Assembly (NCBI GenBank): GCA_903858325.1
Contig: CAIOIJ010000060.1
Location: forward strand, 1 to 40,038
Source: an uncultured Actinomycetes bacterium
GTDB taxonomy: Bacteria; Actinomycetota; Actinomycetes; Nanopelagicales; Nanopelagicaceae
DNA: 40,038 bases
Direction: 5' to 3'
The translations under genes were made by a program, and so were the position numbers. This document shows, one piece after another, positions 17,827 through 27,515 of the stretch. Each line of letters begins with the position of its first letter. The stretch's first letter is position 1. The notes under the pieces are model-generated. The model saw nothing but the letters and a program-made list of their open reading frames with translations, did not search any database and was not told where the DNA came from.

Positions 17827-20499
17827 GTGGAATCCGCCGAGATCCGTTCGCGCTGGCTGCGCTTCTTTGAAAATGGCAACAGTCAAGGCCTGACGCACAC
17901 TGTTGTTCCATCGGCGTCGCTGATTGCTGATGACCCGAATCTACTTTTAGTCAATGCCGGCATGGTCCCTTTCAAACCATATTTTCTAGGTGAGATAACA
18001 CCTCCATACAAGCGCGCGACATCGGTACAAAAGTGCGTACGTACTCTCGATATTGATGAAGTTGGAAAGACAACGCGTCACGCATCTTTCTTTCAGATGT
18101 GTGGAAACTTTTCTTTCGGAGATTATTTCAAAGAGGGTGCAATTGCACTTGCGTGGGAATTGCTTACTGGTCCCGTATCGCAAGGCGGTTATGGATTTCC
18201 TGAAGAAAAATTATGGGTAACGGTTTATCTTGATGATGATGAAGCCGCAGATATTTGGCATAAGAAAATAGGTATTCCGCTCGACCGTATTCAACGACGC
18301 GATATGGCCGATAATTTCTGGTCCATGGGCGTTCCCGGACCATGCGGACCTTGTTCAGAAATTTATTATGATCGCGGACCACAATATGGCGTAGAGGGTG
18401 GACCAATCGCCGATGAAAACCGTTACATGGAAGTATGGAATTTGGTTTTCATGCAAAATGAACGTGGCGCAGGTTCGGGTAAAGATGATTTTCCAATTCT
18501 TGGCGAACTTCCAGCTAAAAGCATTGATACTGGACTTGGTTTAGAGCGTATGGCCGCACTCTTACAAGGTGTTGAAAATATTTATGAGATTGATACCACT
18601 GCTCAGATTCTCAATAAAGCATCGGCACTGACAGGTGTGCAATATGGACGTGATGAAAAGTCTGACATTTCACTACGCGTGATTGCAGATCATGCACGTA
18701 CTTCGGCAATGCTTATTGGTGATGGCGTCACTCCAGGCAATGAAGGCCGTGGTTATGTTTTGCGCCGCATGATGCGACGCACGATTCGCAATATGCGACT
18801 TCTTGGCTCGCACGATCCCATTATGAGCGAACTTACTCTTGCCGCGATTGGTGCAATGGGGCCTCAATATCCTGAGCTCATTACTGATTCAGCGCGCATT
18901 CTTTCAGTCTCCGTATCTGAAGAAGAGACTTTCTTGCAGACACTCAAGAGCGGAACGCAAATTTTCGATGTTGCAAGTGCGGCGCTCAAGAAGTCAAAGA
19001 AGAGCGTTCTTCCAGGAGAAGAAGTTTTCAAATTACATGACACATACGGCTTTCCTTTTGACCTCACTTTAGAAATGGCGCGCGAAGAAGGTCTAGAGAT
19101 TGATGCAGAGGGCTTTACGCGTTTGATGAAAGAGCAACGCGATCGTGCGAAAGCAGATGCGCGATTGAAAAAGAGTGGACATACCGACCTCACGGTCTAC
19201 CGCACGATTGCTGATAAGTCTGGAACAACAGAATTCGTTGGTTATCAACAACGCGAAAGTGAATCTGCAATTCGCGCGATTATCGTCGATGGCGCACGCG
19301 TTTCTAGTGCACAGATCGGTGATGAAGTAGAAGTAGTTCTTGACCGTACGCCTTTCTATGCAGAAGGCGGTGGACAGTTAGCAGATGGTGGAATTCTCAC
19401 TTTGGCATCTGGCGCAGTCGTAGAAATTGATGATGTGCAAACTCCAGTTCCAGGAATTTCTATTCACAGAGGTCGAGTTCTAAGCGGCGGTATTGAAGAG
19501 TCTGCAAAACTTTTGGCCACAATTGATATCGAGCGCCGACATGCTATTTCTCGCGCACATACTGCAACCCATATGGTTCACAAGGCTTTCCGCGAGATAC
19601 TTGGCGAGACTGCAACTCAAGCAGGCTCTGAAAATGCGCCGGGACGTTTCCGTTTCGATTTTCCAGCTACAGGGGCGGTCCCACTGAGTGTTTTAGGCGA
19701 TGTTGAATCGCGTGTCAATGCATTACTACTTGATAACTTGGAAGTCTCTGCACAAGTGATGTCGCAAGCAGAAGCTAAAGAGTTAGGTGCCATGGCACTC
19801 TTTGGCGAGAAGTATGGCGATCGTGTTCGCGTTGTCAGTGTTGGTGATTGGGCGCGCGAATTATGTGGCGGTACGCACGTTTCCCGTTCCGGTGAACTCG
19901 GAGTTGTAAAACTCTTGAGTGAATCTTCTATCGGTGCAGGTGTTCGGCGCGTAGAAGCACTTGTTGGTGTAGATGCATATAAGTTCTTAGCACGCGAACA
20001 TTTGCTACTCAATTCACTTACTGAAATTGTAAAAGGCGCTCGTGTTGAAGAGTTGCCAGAGCGAATCTCCGATTTAATAACAAAGATTAAGGATATTGAA
20101 AAGGAGTTGGCAACGCTTCGCTCTAAGGATGCCCTCGGTAAGACAAGTGAACTCGCAGCGCAAGCTAAAGAAATCAATGGAGTAAGCGTCATCGCATCTC
20201 ATCTAGCCGACGGTGTATCAGGTGATGATTTGCGCGCTATTGCACTGGATCTGCGAAATAGATCTAGCAATAGCGTTGTGGCGCTAGTAAGTGTCAACGA
20301 TGGAAAATGCGTATTAGTAGTTGCGACATCTGATGATGCTCGCGCTCAAGGCCTCAAAGCAGGCGCTCTCGTGAAATTGGGTTCTACAATTTTGGGTGGT
20401 GGCGGCGGCGGAAAAGATGACTTCGCACAAGGCGGCGGAATAGATTCAACTAAAATCACTCAGGCGCTAGAGGCAATCACTAGCTCTATTGCAGGCTAG
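17827..20499 (+). CDS. alaS: alanyl-tRNA synthetase
   Basis: AlaRS charges tRNA-Ala and removes mischarged Ser and Gly. The 890-residue protein has the class II core ([15 protein letters not shown], then [19 protein letters not shown]), the [21 protein letters not shown] segment of which the core is GNFSFGDYF, motif 3 ([13 protein letters not shown]), the editing domain with HTATH and CGGTH zinc-ligand motifs, and a C-terminal Ala-C domain with the glycine-rich [15 protein letters not shown] signature. It starts with GTG, 9 nt after the DUF948 stop, without a recognisable Shine-Dalgarno; the start is set by family alignment at MESAEIR. Confidence 0.97.
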   Translation: MESAEIRSRWLRFFENGNSQGLTHTVVPSASLIADDPNLLLVNAGMVPFKPYFLGEITPPYKRATSVQKCVRTLDIDEVGKTTRHASFFQMCGNFSFGDYFKEGAIALAWELLTGPVSQGGYGFPEEKLWVTVYLDDDEAADIWHKKIGIPLDRIQRRDMADNFWSMGVPGPCGPCSEIYYDRGPQYGVEGGPIADENRYMEVWNLVFMQNERGAGSGKDDFPILGELPAKSIDTGLGLERMAALLQGVENIYEIDTTAQILNKASALTGVQYGRDEKSDISLRVIADHARTSAMLIGDGVTPGNEGRGYVLRRMMRRTIRNMRLLGSHDPIMSELTLAAIGAMGPQYPELITDSARILSVSVSEEETFLQTLKSGTQIFDVASAALKKSKKSVLPGEEVFKLHDTYGFPFDLTLEMAREEGLEIDAEGFTRLMKEQRDRAKADARLKKSGHTDLTVYRTIADKSGTTEFVGYQQRESESAIRAIIVDGARVSSAQIGDEVEVVLDRTPFYAEGGGQLADGGILTLASGAVVEIDDVQTPVPGISIHRGRVLSGGIEESAKLLATIDIERRHAISRAHTATHMVHKAFREILGETATQAGSENAPGRFRFDFPATGAVPLSVLGDVESRVNALLLDNLEVSAQVMSQAEAKELGAMALFGEKYGDRVRVVSVGDWARELCGGTHVSRSGELGVVKLLSESSIGAGVRRVEALVGVDAYKFLAREHLLLNSLTEIVKGARVEELPERISDLITKIKDIEKELATLRSKDALGKTSELAAQAKEINGVSVIASHLADGVSGDDLRAIALDLRNRSSNSVVALVSVNDGKCVLVVATSDDARAQGLKAGALVKLGSTILGGGGGGKDDFAQGGGIDSTKITQALEAITSSIAG

Positions 20500-20503
20500 C
20501 TTG

Positions 20504-20932
20504 ATGCAACGTGGTCGTCGCATTGCTTTCGATTACGGTGATGTACGTATAGGCGTTGCTGTATGTGATCCCGATGCAATTCTTTCTTCACCGCTTACAA
20601 CTTTGCAGAGTAAATCCAAGGATCTTTTTCGCCAAATTGAAGAAATCATTACAAGCAATGATGCTAAAACAATATTCGTTGGTAAACCTACTTTACTCAG
20701 CGGCCAGGAAGGTGAAGCTGTTTCCAAAGTTACTGATTTTGTAGCGCAATTAGCGCACCATACTGAGATTGAGATTGTCCTCGTGGATGAACGACTTTCG
20801 ACTGTGTCAGCCATGAAGAAATTGCAGAGCGCTGGCGTCAATGCCAAAGATGCGAGGTTGTCTATTGATGCAATGGCCGCCGTTGCAATTCTTGAGCAAG
20901 GATTAGCAATGATGAAATCACGTGAACAGTGA
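20504..20932 (+). CDS. ruvX: RuvX/YqgF-family pre-16S rRNA nuclease
   Basis: YqgF/RuvX has an RNase H-like fold. It was proposed as a Holliday junction resolvase and is linked to 5' maturation of 16S rRNA. The 142-residue protein has the first catalytic Asp in AFDYGDVRIGVAV, the conserved Glu in LVDERLST, and the C-terminal Asp in IDAMAAVAIL. I chose ATG 20504 because the family begins a few residues before the RxxAFDYG motif; upstream TTG codons at 20489 and 20501 would extend into alaS. It follows alaS by 4 nt and overlaps mltG by GTGA. Confidence 0.93.
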   Translation: MQRGRRIAFDYGDVRIGVAVCDPDAILSSPLTTLQSKSKDLFRQIEEIITSNDAKTIFVGKPTLLSGQEGEAVSKVTDFVAQLAHHTEIEIVLVDERLSTVSAMKKLQSAGVNAKDARLSIDAMAAVAILEQGLAMMKSREQ

Positions 20933-21948
20933 GACGCCTCTTATTAGCCGCAATACTCATCGTTTCACTTACCTTCTCCTTGCACCTAGTACGTTCTCAC
21001 AATAGTGGAGCGCCAGATTATGCACTTGCGCAAATCTCTGCTTCGAGTGCGCAAGTCACAATCGAGATTTCGCCTGGATCCACGGGTTCAGATATTGCTA
21101 AGCAACTCTTTGATGCTGGTGTAGTGAAATCTGCTTCTGCATTCTTTCGCGTTGCAGTGGGTGATGAGCGTTCATCAAAGATTGCACCAGGTGCCCACCA
21201 AATTTCCTTGCAAATATCGGCACGTCAAGCACTTGATCAATTATTGGATTCCAAGCGAATACCGAATCTTTTCGTAGTTACTGAAGGTGCGTGGAATTCA
21301 GAGATTCTCGCCGAGTTGGCCATTCGTGGCTTTTCCCAACAAGAGATAGCGACAGCCATCAAATCTTTGACCTTGCCGTCTGGTTTCACGCAATTAGAAG
21401 GCACGCTATTTCCTGCACAATATAGTTTCCAAAAAGGTATAAGTGCATCCGAGATTTTGCAATCGATGATCAACAGATTCAATTCAGAGGCAAAGTCATC
21501 TGGTCTCAGTAGTGCTCAAGGAAAGTTCTCGCCACAACAGTTATTGATTATGGCTTCGATAATCCAAGCAGAAGGTGATCTCAAAGATTTCGCTAAAGTA
21601 GCCCAAGTTATTCGCAACCGTTTAGCAATTAGCATGCCGCTGCAACTGGATTCGACTGTTCACTATATTCGTAAAGTCCGAGGTCAAGTCTTTTTGAGCA
21701 CGCAAGCAACGCTCATGAAATCGCCCTACAACACATATAGGAATTACGGTTTACCGCCAGGGCCTATTGGAAACCCTGGACGCGCCGCAATAGATGCTGC
21801 GATGCATCCAGAAGCGGGAGATTGGCTATTCTTTATTACCGTTGCTCCCGGTGATACACGTTTTACGGCGAGCAATGATGAATTTCTTTTATGGAAACAA
21901 CTCTATGAAAAGAATCTACGAGCAGGGGCTTTCAAGGTGGCGAAATGA
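20929..21948 (+). CDS. mltG: endolytic murein transglycosylase MltG (YceG-like)
   Basis: MltG cleaves nascent glycan strands in the cell wall and is thought to set their length. The 339-residue protein begins with an N-terminal membrane anchor (about residues 3-20), then a LysM-like region (ISPGSTGSDIAKQLFDAGVV), then the YceG catalytic domain with LIMASIIQAEG, VAQVIRNRL, LQLDSTVHYI and SPYNTYRNYGLPPGPIGNPG. The conserved second acid of the usual SIVEKE motif is retained as Glu215, while the first is Gln213. The GTG start overlaps the ruvX stop. The alaS-ruvX-mltG-aroE order is conserved in many Actinobacteria. Confidence 0.94.
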   Translation: MRRLLLAAILIVSLTFSLHLVRSHNSGAPDYALAQISASSAQVTIEISPGSTGSDIAKQLFDAGVVKSASAFFRVAVGDERSSKIAPGAHQISLQISARQALDQLLDSKRIPNLFVVTEGAWNSEILAELAIRGFSQQEIATAIKSLTLPSGFTQLEGTLFPAQYSFQKGISASEILQSMINRFNSEAKSSGLSSAQGKFSPQQLLIMASIIQAEGDLKDFAKVAQVIRNRLAISMPLQLDSTVHYIRKVRGQVFLSTQATLMKSPYNTYRNYGLPPGPIGNPGRAAIDAAMHPEAGDWLFFITVAPGDTRFTASNDEFLLWKQLYEKNLRAGAFKVAK

Positions 21949-22754
21949 TTAGAGCGGCCGTGCTTGGTTCACCTATTAGTCATTCACTTTCCCCGCTACT
22001 TCATCAAAGTGCCTACAAAATTTTAGGCGTTGAGGGCAGTTATGAAGCAATAGAAGTTGGTTCGGGTCAATTGTCACAATTTCTAGCTGATAAAGATTTT
22101 GGTTGGACAGGTTTCTCGCTCACGATGCCGCTCAAAGAAGAGGTATTGCTTCTGGCAGATACGGTAGATCCTGTTGCACTAAAAATTTCTTCAGCCAATA
22201 TGTTGTATCGCCGCGATAATTCTTGGTTTGCAGCATCGACTGATATCACGGGCTTTGGTTACGCGCTAGATTCGCGCGGATTTTCTAAAGGTAAAACTGC
22301 GACGATTCTTGGAGCGGGTGCGACAGCACGCGCCGTTGTTGGTGCACTCGATGGGCGAGTGGATGAAATTTCTATAATTTCTCGCAATACGGGCCGTGAA
22401 GAAGCGATTCGTAAGTGCGCTACTCAGAGTTCGATTACTTTCTTGCCGTGGGAATACACAACACCGATTGCCCAATCAGATTTAGTTGTAAATACAACAC
22501 CGCTTTACGGCGCAGATCTTTTTGCAGATTATCTTCCCGCTAAAGTTTCGACGCTCTTCTTCGAGGTCCTCTATCGACCATGGCCAACGGTGCTTCTAGC
22601 GGGTTGGCGCGAAAATGGTGGAGAGACGATGGATGGAATAGATCTTTTGGTTCATCAAGCGATAGAACAGATCGCGCTCTTCACAGGCGTGAGCGTAGAT
22701 CGCGATTCGATGGCCAAGGAACTTCGGAAAGTGGCAGTAGCTACGCTGGATTAA
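21945..22754 (+). CDS. aroE: shikimate dehydrogenase
   Basis: AroE reduces 3-dehydroshikimate to shikimate with NADPH, the fourth step of the shikimate pathway. The 269-residue protein has SPISHSLSP for substrate binding, the catalytic Lys64 in SLTMPLKEEV, Asp100 in STDITGF, and the nucleotide-binding GAGATARAV. The start overlaps the mltG stop by ATGA. Three further aro genes plus aroQ follow downstream, so most of the pathway is clustered here. Confidence 0.95.
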   Translation: MIRAAVLGSPISHSLSPLLHQSAYKILGVEGSYEAIEVGSGQLSQFLADKDFGWTGFSLTMPLKEEVLLLADTVDPVALKISSANMLYRRDNSWFAASTDITGFGYALDSRGFSKGKTATILGAGATARAVVGALDGRVDEISIISRNTGREEAIRKCATQSSITFLPWEYTTPIAQSDLVVNTTPLYGADLFADYLPAKVSTLFFEVLYRPWPTVLLAGWRENGGETMDGIDLLVHQAIEQIALFTGVSVDRDSMAKELRKVAVATLD

Positions 22755-22787
22755 TCCACAGCATGGTTTCGATGAGCTATTTTCATT

Positions 22788-22793
22788 TAGCCT
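22788..22793 (+). promoter_or_regulatory. candidate -10 for leaderless A24 peptidase mRNA
   Basis: TAGCCT fits TANNNT and is followed by exactly 6 nt before the ATG at 22800. There is no Shine-Dalgarno, so a leaderless transcript is likely. The spacing also favours ATG 22800 over the adjacent TTG at 22797. Confidence 0.45.
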
Positions 22794-22799
22794 CGATTG

Positions 22800-23207
22800 A
22801 TGATTTTCATTGTGTTGTTCTATTTCGGCGCGATTATTTCGCGAGACGATATTCGTAGGCATCGAATTCGCAATATTGATCTGCTGCAATTTTTACTGAT
22901 TGGTTCTCTTCTTTGGCACCAAGATATTGCACGCCTCTATTCAATGGGTGCTTGTGTATTCGTTGTTGGTCTCGCATTTGCATTGGTTTTCAAGATTGGC
23001 ATGGGCGATATCAAACTTATCTCCATACTCATTCCATTGGCGGGCCTAGAAGAGAGAATTGATATCTTTCGCCTTCTGACTTTTTTAGTTGTTACCTCGA
23101 TAGTTCCCTGCATTATTATTTATGTAAGAAAACGCAATATTTCTACGCAGATACCCTGGGCCCCATCACTTTTCTCTGCTGTCATCCTTTATTTGGCGAC
23201 GAGATAG
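22800..23207 (+). CDS. A24-family prepilin peptidase-like protein
   Basis: This small (135 aa) membrane protein has the two catalytic aspartates of the A24 family: Asp17 in DIRRHRIRN (family pattern DxRxxRIxN) and Asp70 in GMGDIKL (GxGDxK). It has roughly five hydrophobic segments and lacks the N-terminal methyltransferase domain of full PilD-type enzymes, so it resembles the short CpaA/TadV form. It would cleave prepilin-type leader peptides in the membrane. No pilin gene is visible in this window, so its substrate is unknown. It lies between aroE and aroC; from memory, a similar gene occurs at this place in other Actinobacteria. The start is set by the leaderless-type -10 spacing. Confidence 0.85.
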   Translation: MIFIVLFYFGAIISRDDIRRHRIRNIDLLQFLLIGSLLWHQDIARLYSMGACVFVVGLAFALVFKIGMGDIKLISILIPLAGLEERIDIFRLLTFLVVTSIVPCIIIYVRKRNISTQIPWAPSLFSAVILYLATR

Positions 23208-23220
23208 GCACTTCATCTGC

Positions 23221-23226
23221 AAGAAT
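23221..23226 (+). promoter_or_regulatory. possible weak -10 ahead of aroC
   Basis: AAGAAT sits exactly 6 nt before the aroC ATG, the same spacing as the stronger TANNNT elements in this window, and aroC lacks a Shine-Dalgarno. The first base departs from consensus, so this is tentative. A short direct repeat, TAGGCAC, occurs twice in the same gap. Confidence 0.25.
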
Positions 23227-23232
23227 AGGCAC

Positions 23233-24414
23233 ATGAGATGGTTGACGGCAGGTGAATCCCACGGACAAGCTTTGAGCGCCATTCTCGAAGGAATTCCCGC
23301 TTCGGTTAAAATAACAAGCGCTGATATTGATAAACATTTAGCGCGACGTCGATTAGGTTTTGGTCGCGGCGCACGTCAAAGTTTCGAGAGCGATAAAGTC
23401 ACAATTCTTGGGGGAGTGCGCCTTGGCCTCACCCAAGGTGGGCCAATCGCGATTCAAGTTGGTAATTCAGAGTGGCCAAAGTGGGAAAAAGTAATGTCAG
23501 CAGATCCTGTTGATGCATCGGAGATTGAAAACTTGGCGCGTAATGCACCGCTTACCAGACCACGTCCAGGACATGCTGATTTAGTTGGTATGCAGAAATA
23601 CGATTTGGATGATGCCCGACCTATTTTGGAACGAGCTAGTGCACGCGAGACTGCGGCGCGCGTTGCGCTAGGTGCAGTTGCTCGAGCATTCCTGGAGCAA
23701 AGCGTTGGTATAACAATTATTAGTCACGTTCTTTCGATTGGAAGTGTTCGTGTGCCCGATGCTGCGCCGCTTCCAAATGCGATGGATCTAGAACGCATTG
23801 ATGAGAACGAAGTTCGCTGCGCGGATGGTGCAACAAGTTTGGCGATGATCAAAGAGATTGAATCGGCGCATCGCGACGGAGATACTTTAGGCGGGGTTGT
23901 TGAAGTTTTAGCTTTCAATATGCCACCCGGTCTTGGCTCGCATGTTCATTGGGATCGACGACTAGATGCGAAATTGGCCAGTGCGGTGATGGGTATTCAG
24001 GCGATCAAGGGTGTTGAAATCGGCGATGGTTTCACAACAGCTACACGTCGTGGCTCAGTTGCACATGATGAGATAGAAAAGAATTCTAAGGGCGAAATCG
24101 TTCGTCGCACTGATCGCGCAGGCGGTACTGAAGGTGGAATGTCTAACGGTGAAATCCTGCGTGTACGTGCTGCGATGAAACCAATATCGACAGTACCAAA
24201 AGCTTTAGACACAATCGATGTAGCAACTGGCGAGCCTGCAAAAGCAATAAACCAGCGATCTGATGTCTGTGCAGTTCCTGCTGCTGCTGTAGTGGCCGAG
24301 GCAATGGTGGCATTAGTGCTTGCAGAAGTGGTTCTCGAGAAATTTGGTGGAGATAGCGTTACCGAGACCAAGCGTAACTTCGATTCTTATATGCACAATC
24401 TAAATTTCAAATAA
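23233..24414 (+). CDS. aroC: chorismate synthase
   Basis: AroC converts EPSP to chorismate using reduced FMN, the last common step of aromatic biosynthesis. The 393-residue protein shows the family signatures [14 protein letters not shown], a RRRLGFGRG segment, [32 protein letters not shown] and a [15 protein letters not shown] stretch. It begins 25 nt after the A24 gene and is followed after 2 nt by aroK. There is no ribosome-binding site upstream of the ATG. Confidence 0.97.
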   Translation: MRWLTAGESHGQALSAILEGIPASVKITSADIDKHLARRRLGFGRGARQSFESDKVTILGGVRLGLTQGGPIAIQVGNSEWPKWEKVMSADPVDASEIENLARNAPLTRPRPGHADLVGMQKYDLDDARPILERASARETAARVALGAVARAFLEQSVGITIISHVLSIGSVRVPDAAPLPNAMDLERIDENEVRCADGATSLAMIKEIESAHRDGDTLGGVVEVLAFNMPPGLGSHVHWDRRLDAKLASAVMGIQAIKGVEIGDGFTTATRRGSVAHDEIEKNSKGEIVRRTDRAGGTEGGMSNGEILRVRAAMKPISTVPKALDTIDVATGEPAKAINQRSDVCAVPAAAVVAEAMVALVLAEVVLEKFGGDSVTETKRNFDSYMHNLNFK

Positions 24415-24416
24415 TT

Positions 24417-24920
24417 ATGACCCTTGTAATTTTACTTGGCGCACCAGGTGCGGGGAAAAGTACGGTTGGCGCTTTACTGGCTAAAGAGTTGCATCTTCCA
24501 TTCATCGACACTGATAAGGCCGTTGAAAAAATTGCTGATAAATCAGTTTCACAGATTTTCGTCGATGATGGAGAAGAACGTTTTCGCGCTCTAGAGCTGG
24601 AAGTTCTAGAAGATGTGTTGAAAAAGAGCGACTCAGTAATCTCTCTAGGCGGGGGAGCACCTATTTCTCCCATTGCACAACAATTATTGAAAAATTCTGC
24701 AAGCGTGAAAATTTTTCTTGATGTCTCGCTATCGGTTGCAGCCCCCAGAGTTGGATTCAACAGAGATCGTCCTCTATTACTCGGTAATCCTCGCGCGCAG
24801 TGGCAATCACTTTTAGATAAACGTCGCCCGATATATGAAGATGTCGCCGATCACTGTATTAAGGTAGACACCTTGAAAGTTGGATCTATCGTCTCCGAGA
24901 TTGTGGAGTTGGTGAAATGA
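24417..24920 (+). CDS. aroK: shikimate kinase
   Basis: AroK phosphorylates shikimate at the 3-position. The 167-residue protein has the P-loop GAPGAGKST at residues 8-16, the substrate Asp in FIDTDKAVE, the FRALELEVLE motif, the SLGGGAP shikimate-binding glycine motif, and the RPLL lid region. It starts 2 nt after the aroC stop and overlaps aroB by ATGA, forming an aroC-K-B-Q block. The usual aroA and aroG/F are not in the window. Confidence 0.95.
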   Translation: MTLVILLGAPGAGKSTVGALLAKELHLPFIDTDKAVEKIADKSVSQIFVDDGEERFRALELEVLEDVLKKSDSVISLGGGAPISPIAQQLLKNSASVKIFLDVSLSVAAPRVGFNRDRPLLLGNPRAQWQSLLDKRRPIYEDVADHCIKVDTLKVGSIVSEIVELVK

Positions 24921-25975
24921 GCATCATTACTATCAAAGCCGATCGTGTTTCGGAAGTGCATATCTGTAATGGCGAATGGGATCTTCTACTTGAACAAGTG
25001 TTGAGTGGTCGAGAGCGTGCAGCACTCATTATGAGTGAATCTATGTCTCGAGAGATTAATACTGAGATTGAATCTGATACTCAAATTCACGTATTCACAA
25101 TTCCTGATGGCGAAGCGGGTAAAAGTAGTGCAACTCTATTGAAATTATGGGATTGGTTAGGTGCTGCAGGATTTACGCGCAGCGACATTATTATTGGAGT
25201 TGGCGGTGGTGCGACAACAGATATTGCAGGTTTCGCAGCTGCGACATGGTTGCGCGGTATTGATTGGGTTGCAGTGCCTACAAGCGTTGCTGGCATGGTC
25301 GATGCTGCGATAGGTGGCAAGACTGGCATGAATAGTGATTACGGAAAGAATCTCATTGGCTCTTTTCATTCCCCTATTCGCGTCATCGTAGATACATCGT
25401 GGCTTACAACGTTATCTGACCGCGACTTCGCCGCTGGCATGGCCGAGGTAGTAAAAGCTGGATTTATCGCAGATAAGAAAATTCTTGAATTAGTAGAAGG
25501 TAAAGATCTAGCGACGATTCGCCATGATGATGATTTAGTCGTTGAGCTCATCTCTGCAGCTATCAGAGTAAAAGCATCGGTTGTGGGAGAAGATTTCAAA
25601 GAGAGCTTTCATCGTGAGATTCTCAACTATGGACATACTCTGGCTCACGCAATTGAAATCGATAGCAAGTATTCGCTGCGCCATGGCGAGGCGGTCTCGA
25701 TAGGCATGGTCTTTGCTGCCGAGCTCTCTCATGCGCACGGCAAACTTCCGATGAAAATAGTAGATCTTCATCGCCAAATTCTCACCGCCTTGAATCTCCC
25801 AATCGCATATGAGGCATCAGCGTGGAATAGGTTGTTACCGCTACTTTCTTTAGATAAGAAAGCACGCGGACGTACAATTCGCTTCGTCTTATTGGATGAT
25901 TTTGAAAAAACAAGCCGCCTGGAATCACCTGGAGAGCGCGAGCTCACCGCAATATATGAGAGGGTAAGCAAATGA
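24917..25975 (+). CDS. aroB: 3-dehydroquinate synthase
   Basis: AroB is an NAD- and zinc-dependent cyclase that makes 3-dehydroquinate from DAHP. The 352-residue protein has IPDGEAGKS, IIGVGGGATTDIAGFAAATW, the PTSVAGMVDAAIGGKTGMN segment, the metal ligands Glu in AGMAEVVKAGFI, and the His pair in YGHTLAHAIE and LRHGEAVSIGM. The start overlaps the aroK stop and the stop overlaps aroQ, both as ATGA. Confidence 0.96.
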   Translation: MSIITIKADRVSEVHICNGEWDLLLEQVLSGRERAALIMSESMSREINTEIESDTQIHVFTIPDGEAGKSSATLLKLWDWLGAAGFTRSDIIIGVGGGATTDIAGFAAATWLRGIDWVAVPTSVAGMVDAAIGGKTGMNSDYGKNLIGSFHSPIRVIVDTSWLTTLSDRDFAAGMAEVVKAGFIADKKILELVEGKDLATIRHDDDLVVELISAAIRVKASVVGEDFKESFHREILNYGHTLAHAIEIDSKYSLRHGEAVSIGMVFAAELSHAHGKLPMKIVDLHRQILTALNLPIAYEASAWNRLLPLLSLDKKARGRTIRFVLLDDFEKTSRLESPGERELTAIYERVSK

Positions 25976-26403
25976 AGATTCTTGTAATCAATGGTCCTAA
26001 TCTTGCGCGTCTAGATATTCGCGATTCTTCTATTTATGGAGATCTCAATTACAAAGAGTTAGTGATGCTTATTGAATCAAGCGCCAAGAGCAATGGATTC
26101 GAAGCCGATGTTCGTCAAAGCGATGATGAAGCAACGATTATTGGTTGGTTACACGAGGCGGCCGATGCCAATACGCCGGTAATTATTAATCCTGCAGCTT
26201 TTACACATTATTCCTACGCAATTCGTGACGCCGCAGAATTGGTGAAAGCTCCACTGATTGAAGTACATCTTTCTAATCCAATGGCACGAGAAGAATTTCG
26301 TCACACATCTGTAATTTCTGGCGTTGCAACGGGAACAATCGCAGGATTTGGCCCTAATTCGTATGCCCTTGCCTGCGTTGCCCTAAAAAACCTACTCAAA
26401 TAG
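25972..26403 (+). CDS. aroQ: type II 3-dehydroquinate dehydratase
   Basis: AroQ dehydrates 3-dehydroquinate to 3-dehydroshikimate. The 143-residue protein has NGPNLARLDIRDSSIYG with the catalytic Arg17 and Tyr22 in the expected places, NPAAFTHYSYAIRDA, and the catalytic His region EVHLSNPMAREEFRH. Within the first motif the usual LGxREP is LDIRDS, a modest departure with the catalytic residues kept. Some Actinobacteria carry pepQ between aroQ and efp; here there is only a 128-nt gap. Confidence 0.94.
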   Translation: MKILVINGPNLARLDIRDSSIYGDLNYKELVMLIESSAKSNGFEADVRQSDDEATIIGWLHEAADANTPVIINPAAFTHYSYAIRDAAELVKAPLIEVHLSNPMAREEFRHTSVISGVATGTIAGFGPNSYALACVALKNLLK

Positions 26404-26531
26404 GGGATTCGCGCGGTAAAAGCGCAACATTTTCGCAGGTATCCTTACTCCATTGATTACCGAAATCGGTAGCCGGCCGGCGAGAAAATCTGCAGAGGCT
26501 GTGAAATTACGAAAGCGCGAGGCGATTTACC
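26404..26531 (+). promoter_or_regulatory. efp upstream region with promoter candidate and palindromes
   Basis: This 128-bp gap is one of the largest in the window. TATCCT at 26440-26445 is a possible -10 for efp-nusB. Downstream of it lie two adjacent palindromes, TACCGAAATCGGTA (26458-26471) and GCCGGCCGGC (26472-26481), which would fall in the efp 5' leader and can form short hairpins or serve as operator sites. A weak GCGC-N7-GCGC repeat followed by AACATTTT near 26411-26434 might end aro transcription. GAGG at 26519-26522 is the likely ribosome site. None of these is a firm assignment. Confidence 0.35.
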
Positions 26532-27092
26532 GTGGCAACAACTAATGATCTCAAGAATGGCATGACTCTAGATATCGAAGGCCAACTGTGGAATGTGATC
26601 GAGTTCCAGCATGTAAAGCCAGGTAAAGGTCCAGCATTCGTGCGCACAAAGATGCGTCAAGTTCTTACAGGTAAAGTTGTTGAGAAGACTTTCAACGCTG
26701 GCGTAAAAGTAGAGATTGCAATTTTGGAAAAGCGTGAAATGAACTTCTTGTACAAAGAGGGCGAAGATTTCATTTTCATGGATAACAAGACTTTTGATCA
26801 AATGCTTATCTCTGCAGCAACTGTTGGCGAAGCAGCCAACTATATGCTTGAAAATACTGAAGCTATTGTTGCAGTACACGAAGGCAACCCGTTGTACATC
26901 GAACTTCCAGCATCAGTTACTTTGACTGTTACATATACAGAGCCTGGCCTACAAGGAGATCGTTCCTCGGGTGGCACAAAGCCAGCCACCGTAGAGACTG
27001 GAATCGTGATTCAAGTTCCACTCTTTATCAAGCAAGATGAAAAGATTCTTGTAGATACTCGAGATGGTTCATATCTCGGTCGCGCCAACTAG
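26532..27092 (+). CDS. efp: translation elongation factor P
   Basis: EF-P rescues ribosomes stalled on polyproline by entering next to the P-site tRNA. The 186-residue protein shows all three beta-barrel domains and the acceptor-loop motif [13 protein letters not shown], with Lys32 at the tip where other species carry a modification. The C-terminal signature (about residues 148-185) includes KPATVETGI and [12 protein letters not shown]. It starts with GTG; family alignment ([11 protein letters not shown]) sets this. The last base of its TAG stop is the first base of the nusB GTG start. Confidence 0.96.
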   Translation: MATTNDLKNGMTLDIEGQLWNVIEFQHVKPGKGPAFVRTKMRQVLTGKVVEKTFNAGVKVEIAILEKREMNFLYKEGEDFIFMDNKTFDQMLISAATVGEAANYMLENTEAIVAVHEGNPLYIELPASVTLTVTYTEPGLQGDRSSGGTKPATVETGIVIQVPLFIKQDEKILVDTRDGSYLGRAN

Positions 27093-27514
27093 TGTCCGCA
27101 CGCAGTAAAGCGCGAAAAGCTGCGCTCGATATTCTTTTTGAATCTGATATTCGCGCAACTGTTGCACTCGATATTCTGGCATCGCGCGATATTGTTGAAG
27201 AAGGTCCCGATGCGCGTCCAATTCGTGAATACACACGCGAGATCGTTATTGGCGTCAGTGAACATCGCCGTAAAATTGATGAATTAATTGCAACGTATGC
27301 CCAAGGTTGGGATATGGATCGCCTTCCAGCGGTAGATCGCAGTATTTTGCGCATTGGAATCTTTGAAATTATTTGGTCGCCGGCACTTCCCGATGCAGTT
27401 GCAATCGATGAGGCGCTGACTTTAGCTAAAGAGTTATCGACTGATGAATCTGCTGGCTATATCCACGGGGTTCTTGGAAAGATCGCATCTATCAAAGAGA
27501 GTATTTCGCTCTAA
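27092..27514 (+). CDS. nusB: transcription antitermination factor NusB
   Basis: NusB binds boxA RNA with NusE (S10) and supports antitermination of rRNA operons. The 140-residue all-helical protein has SARSKARKAALDILFESD, AQGWDMDRLPAVDRSILRI, the IFEI and AIDEALTLAKEL motifs, and FIxGVLGKI-type C-terminus as YIHGVLGKI. GTG start sharing one base with the efp stop. It ends 1 nt from the tail of the convergent BldD-like gene. Confidence 0.95.
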   Translation: MSARSKARKAALDILFESDIRATVALDILASRDIVEEGPDARPIREYTREIVIGVSEHRRKIDELIATYAQGWDMDRLPAVDRSILRIGIFEIIWSPALPDAVAIDEALTLAKELSTDESAGYIHGVLGKIASIKESISL

Positions 27515-27515
27515 T

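Noticed and set aside
19617-20192. 191-codon minus-strand open frame inside alaS
   Set aside because: Shadow of the alaS codon pattern; no family features or ribosome site.
20489-20503. TTG starts for ruvX within or just after alaS
   Set aside because: ATG 20504 fits the family N-terminus and avoids overlap with alaS.
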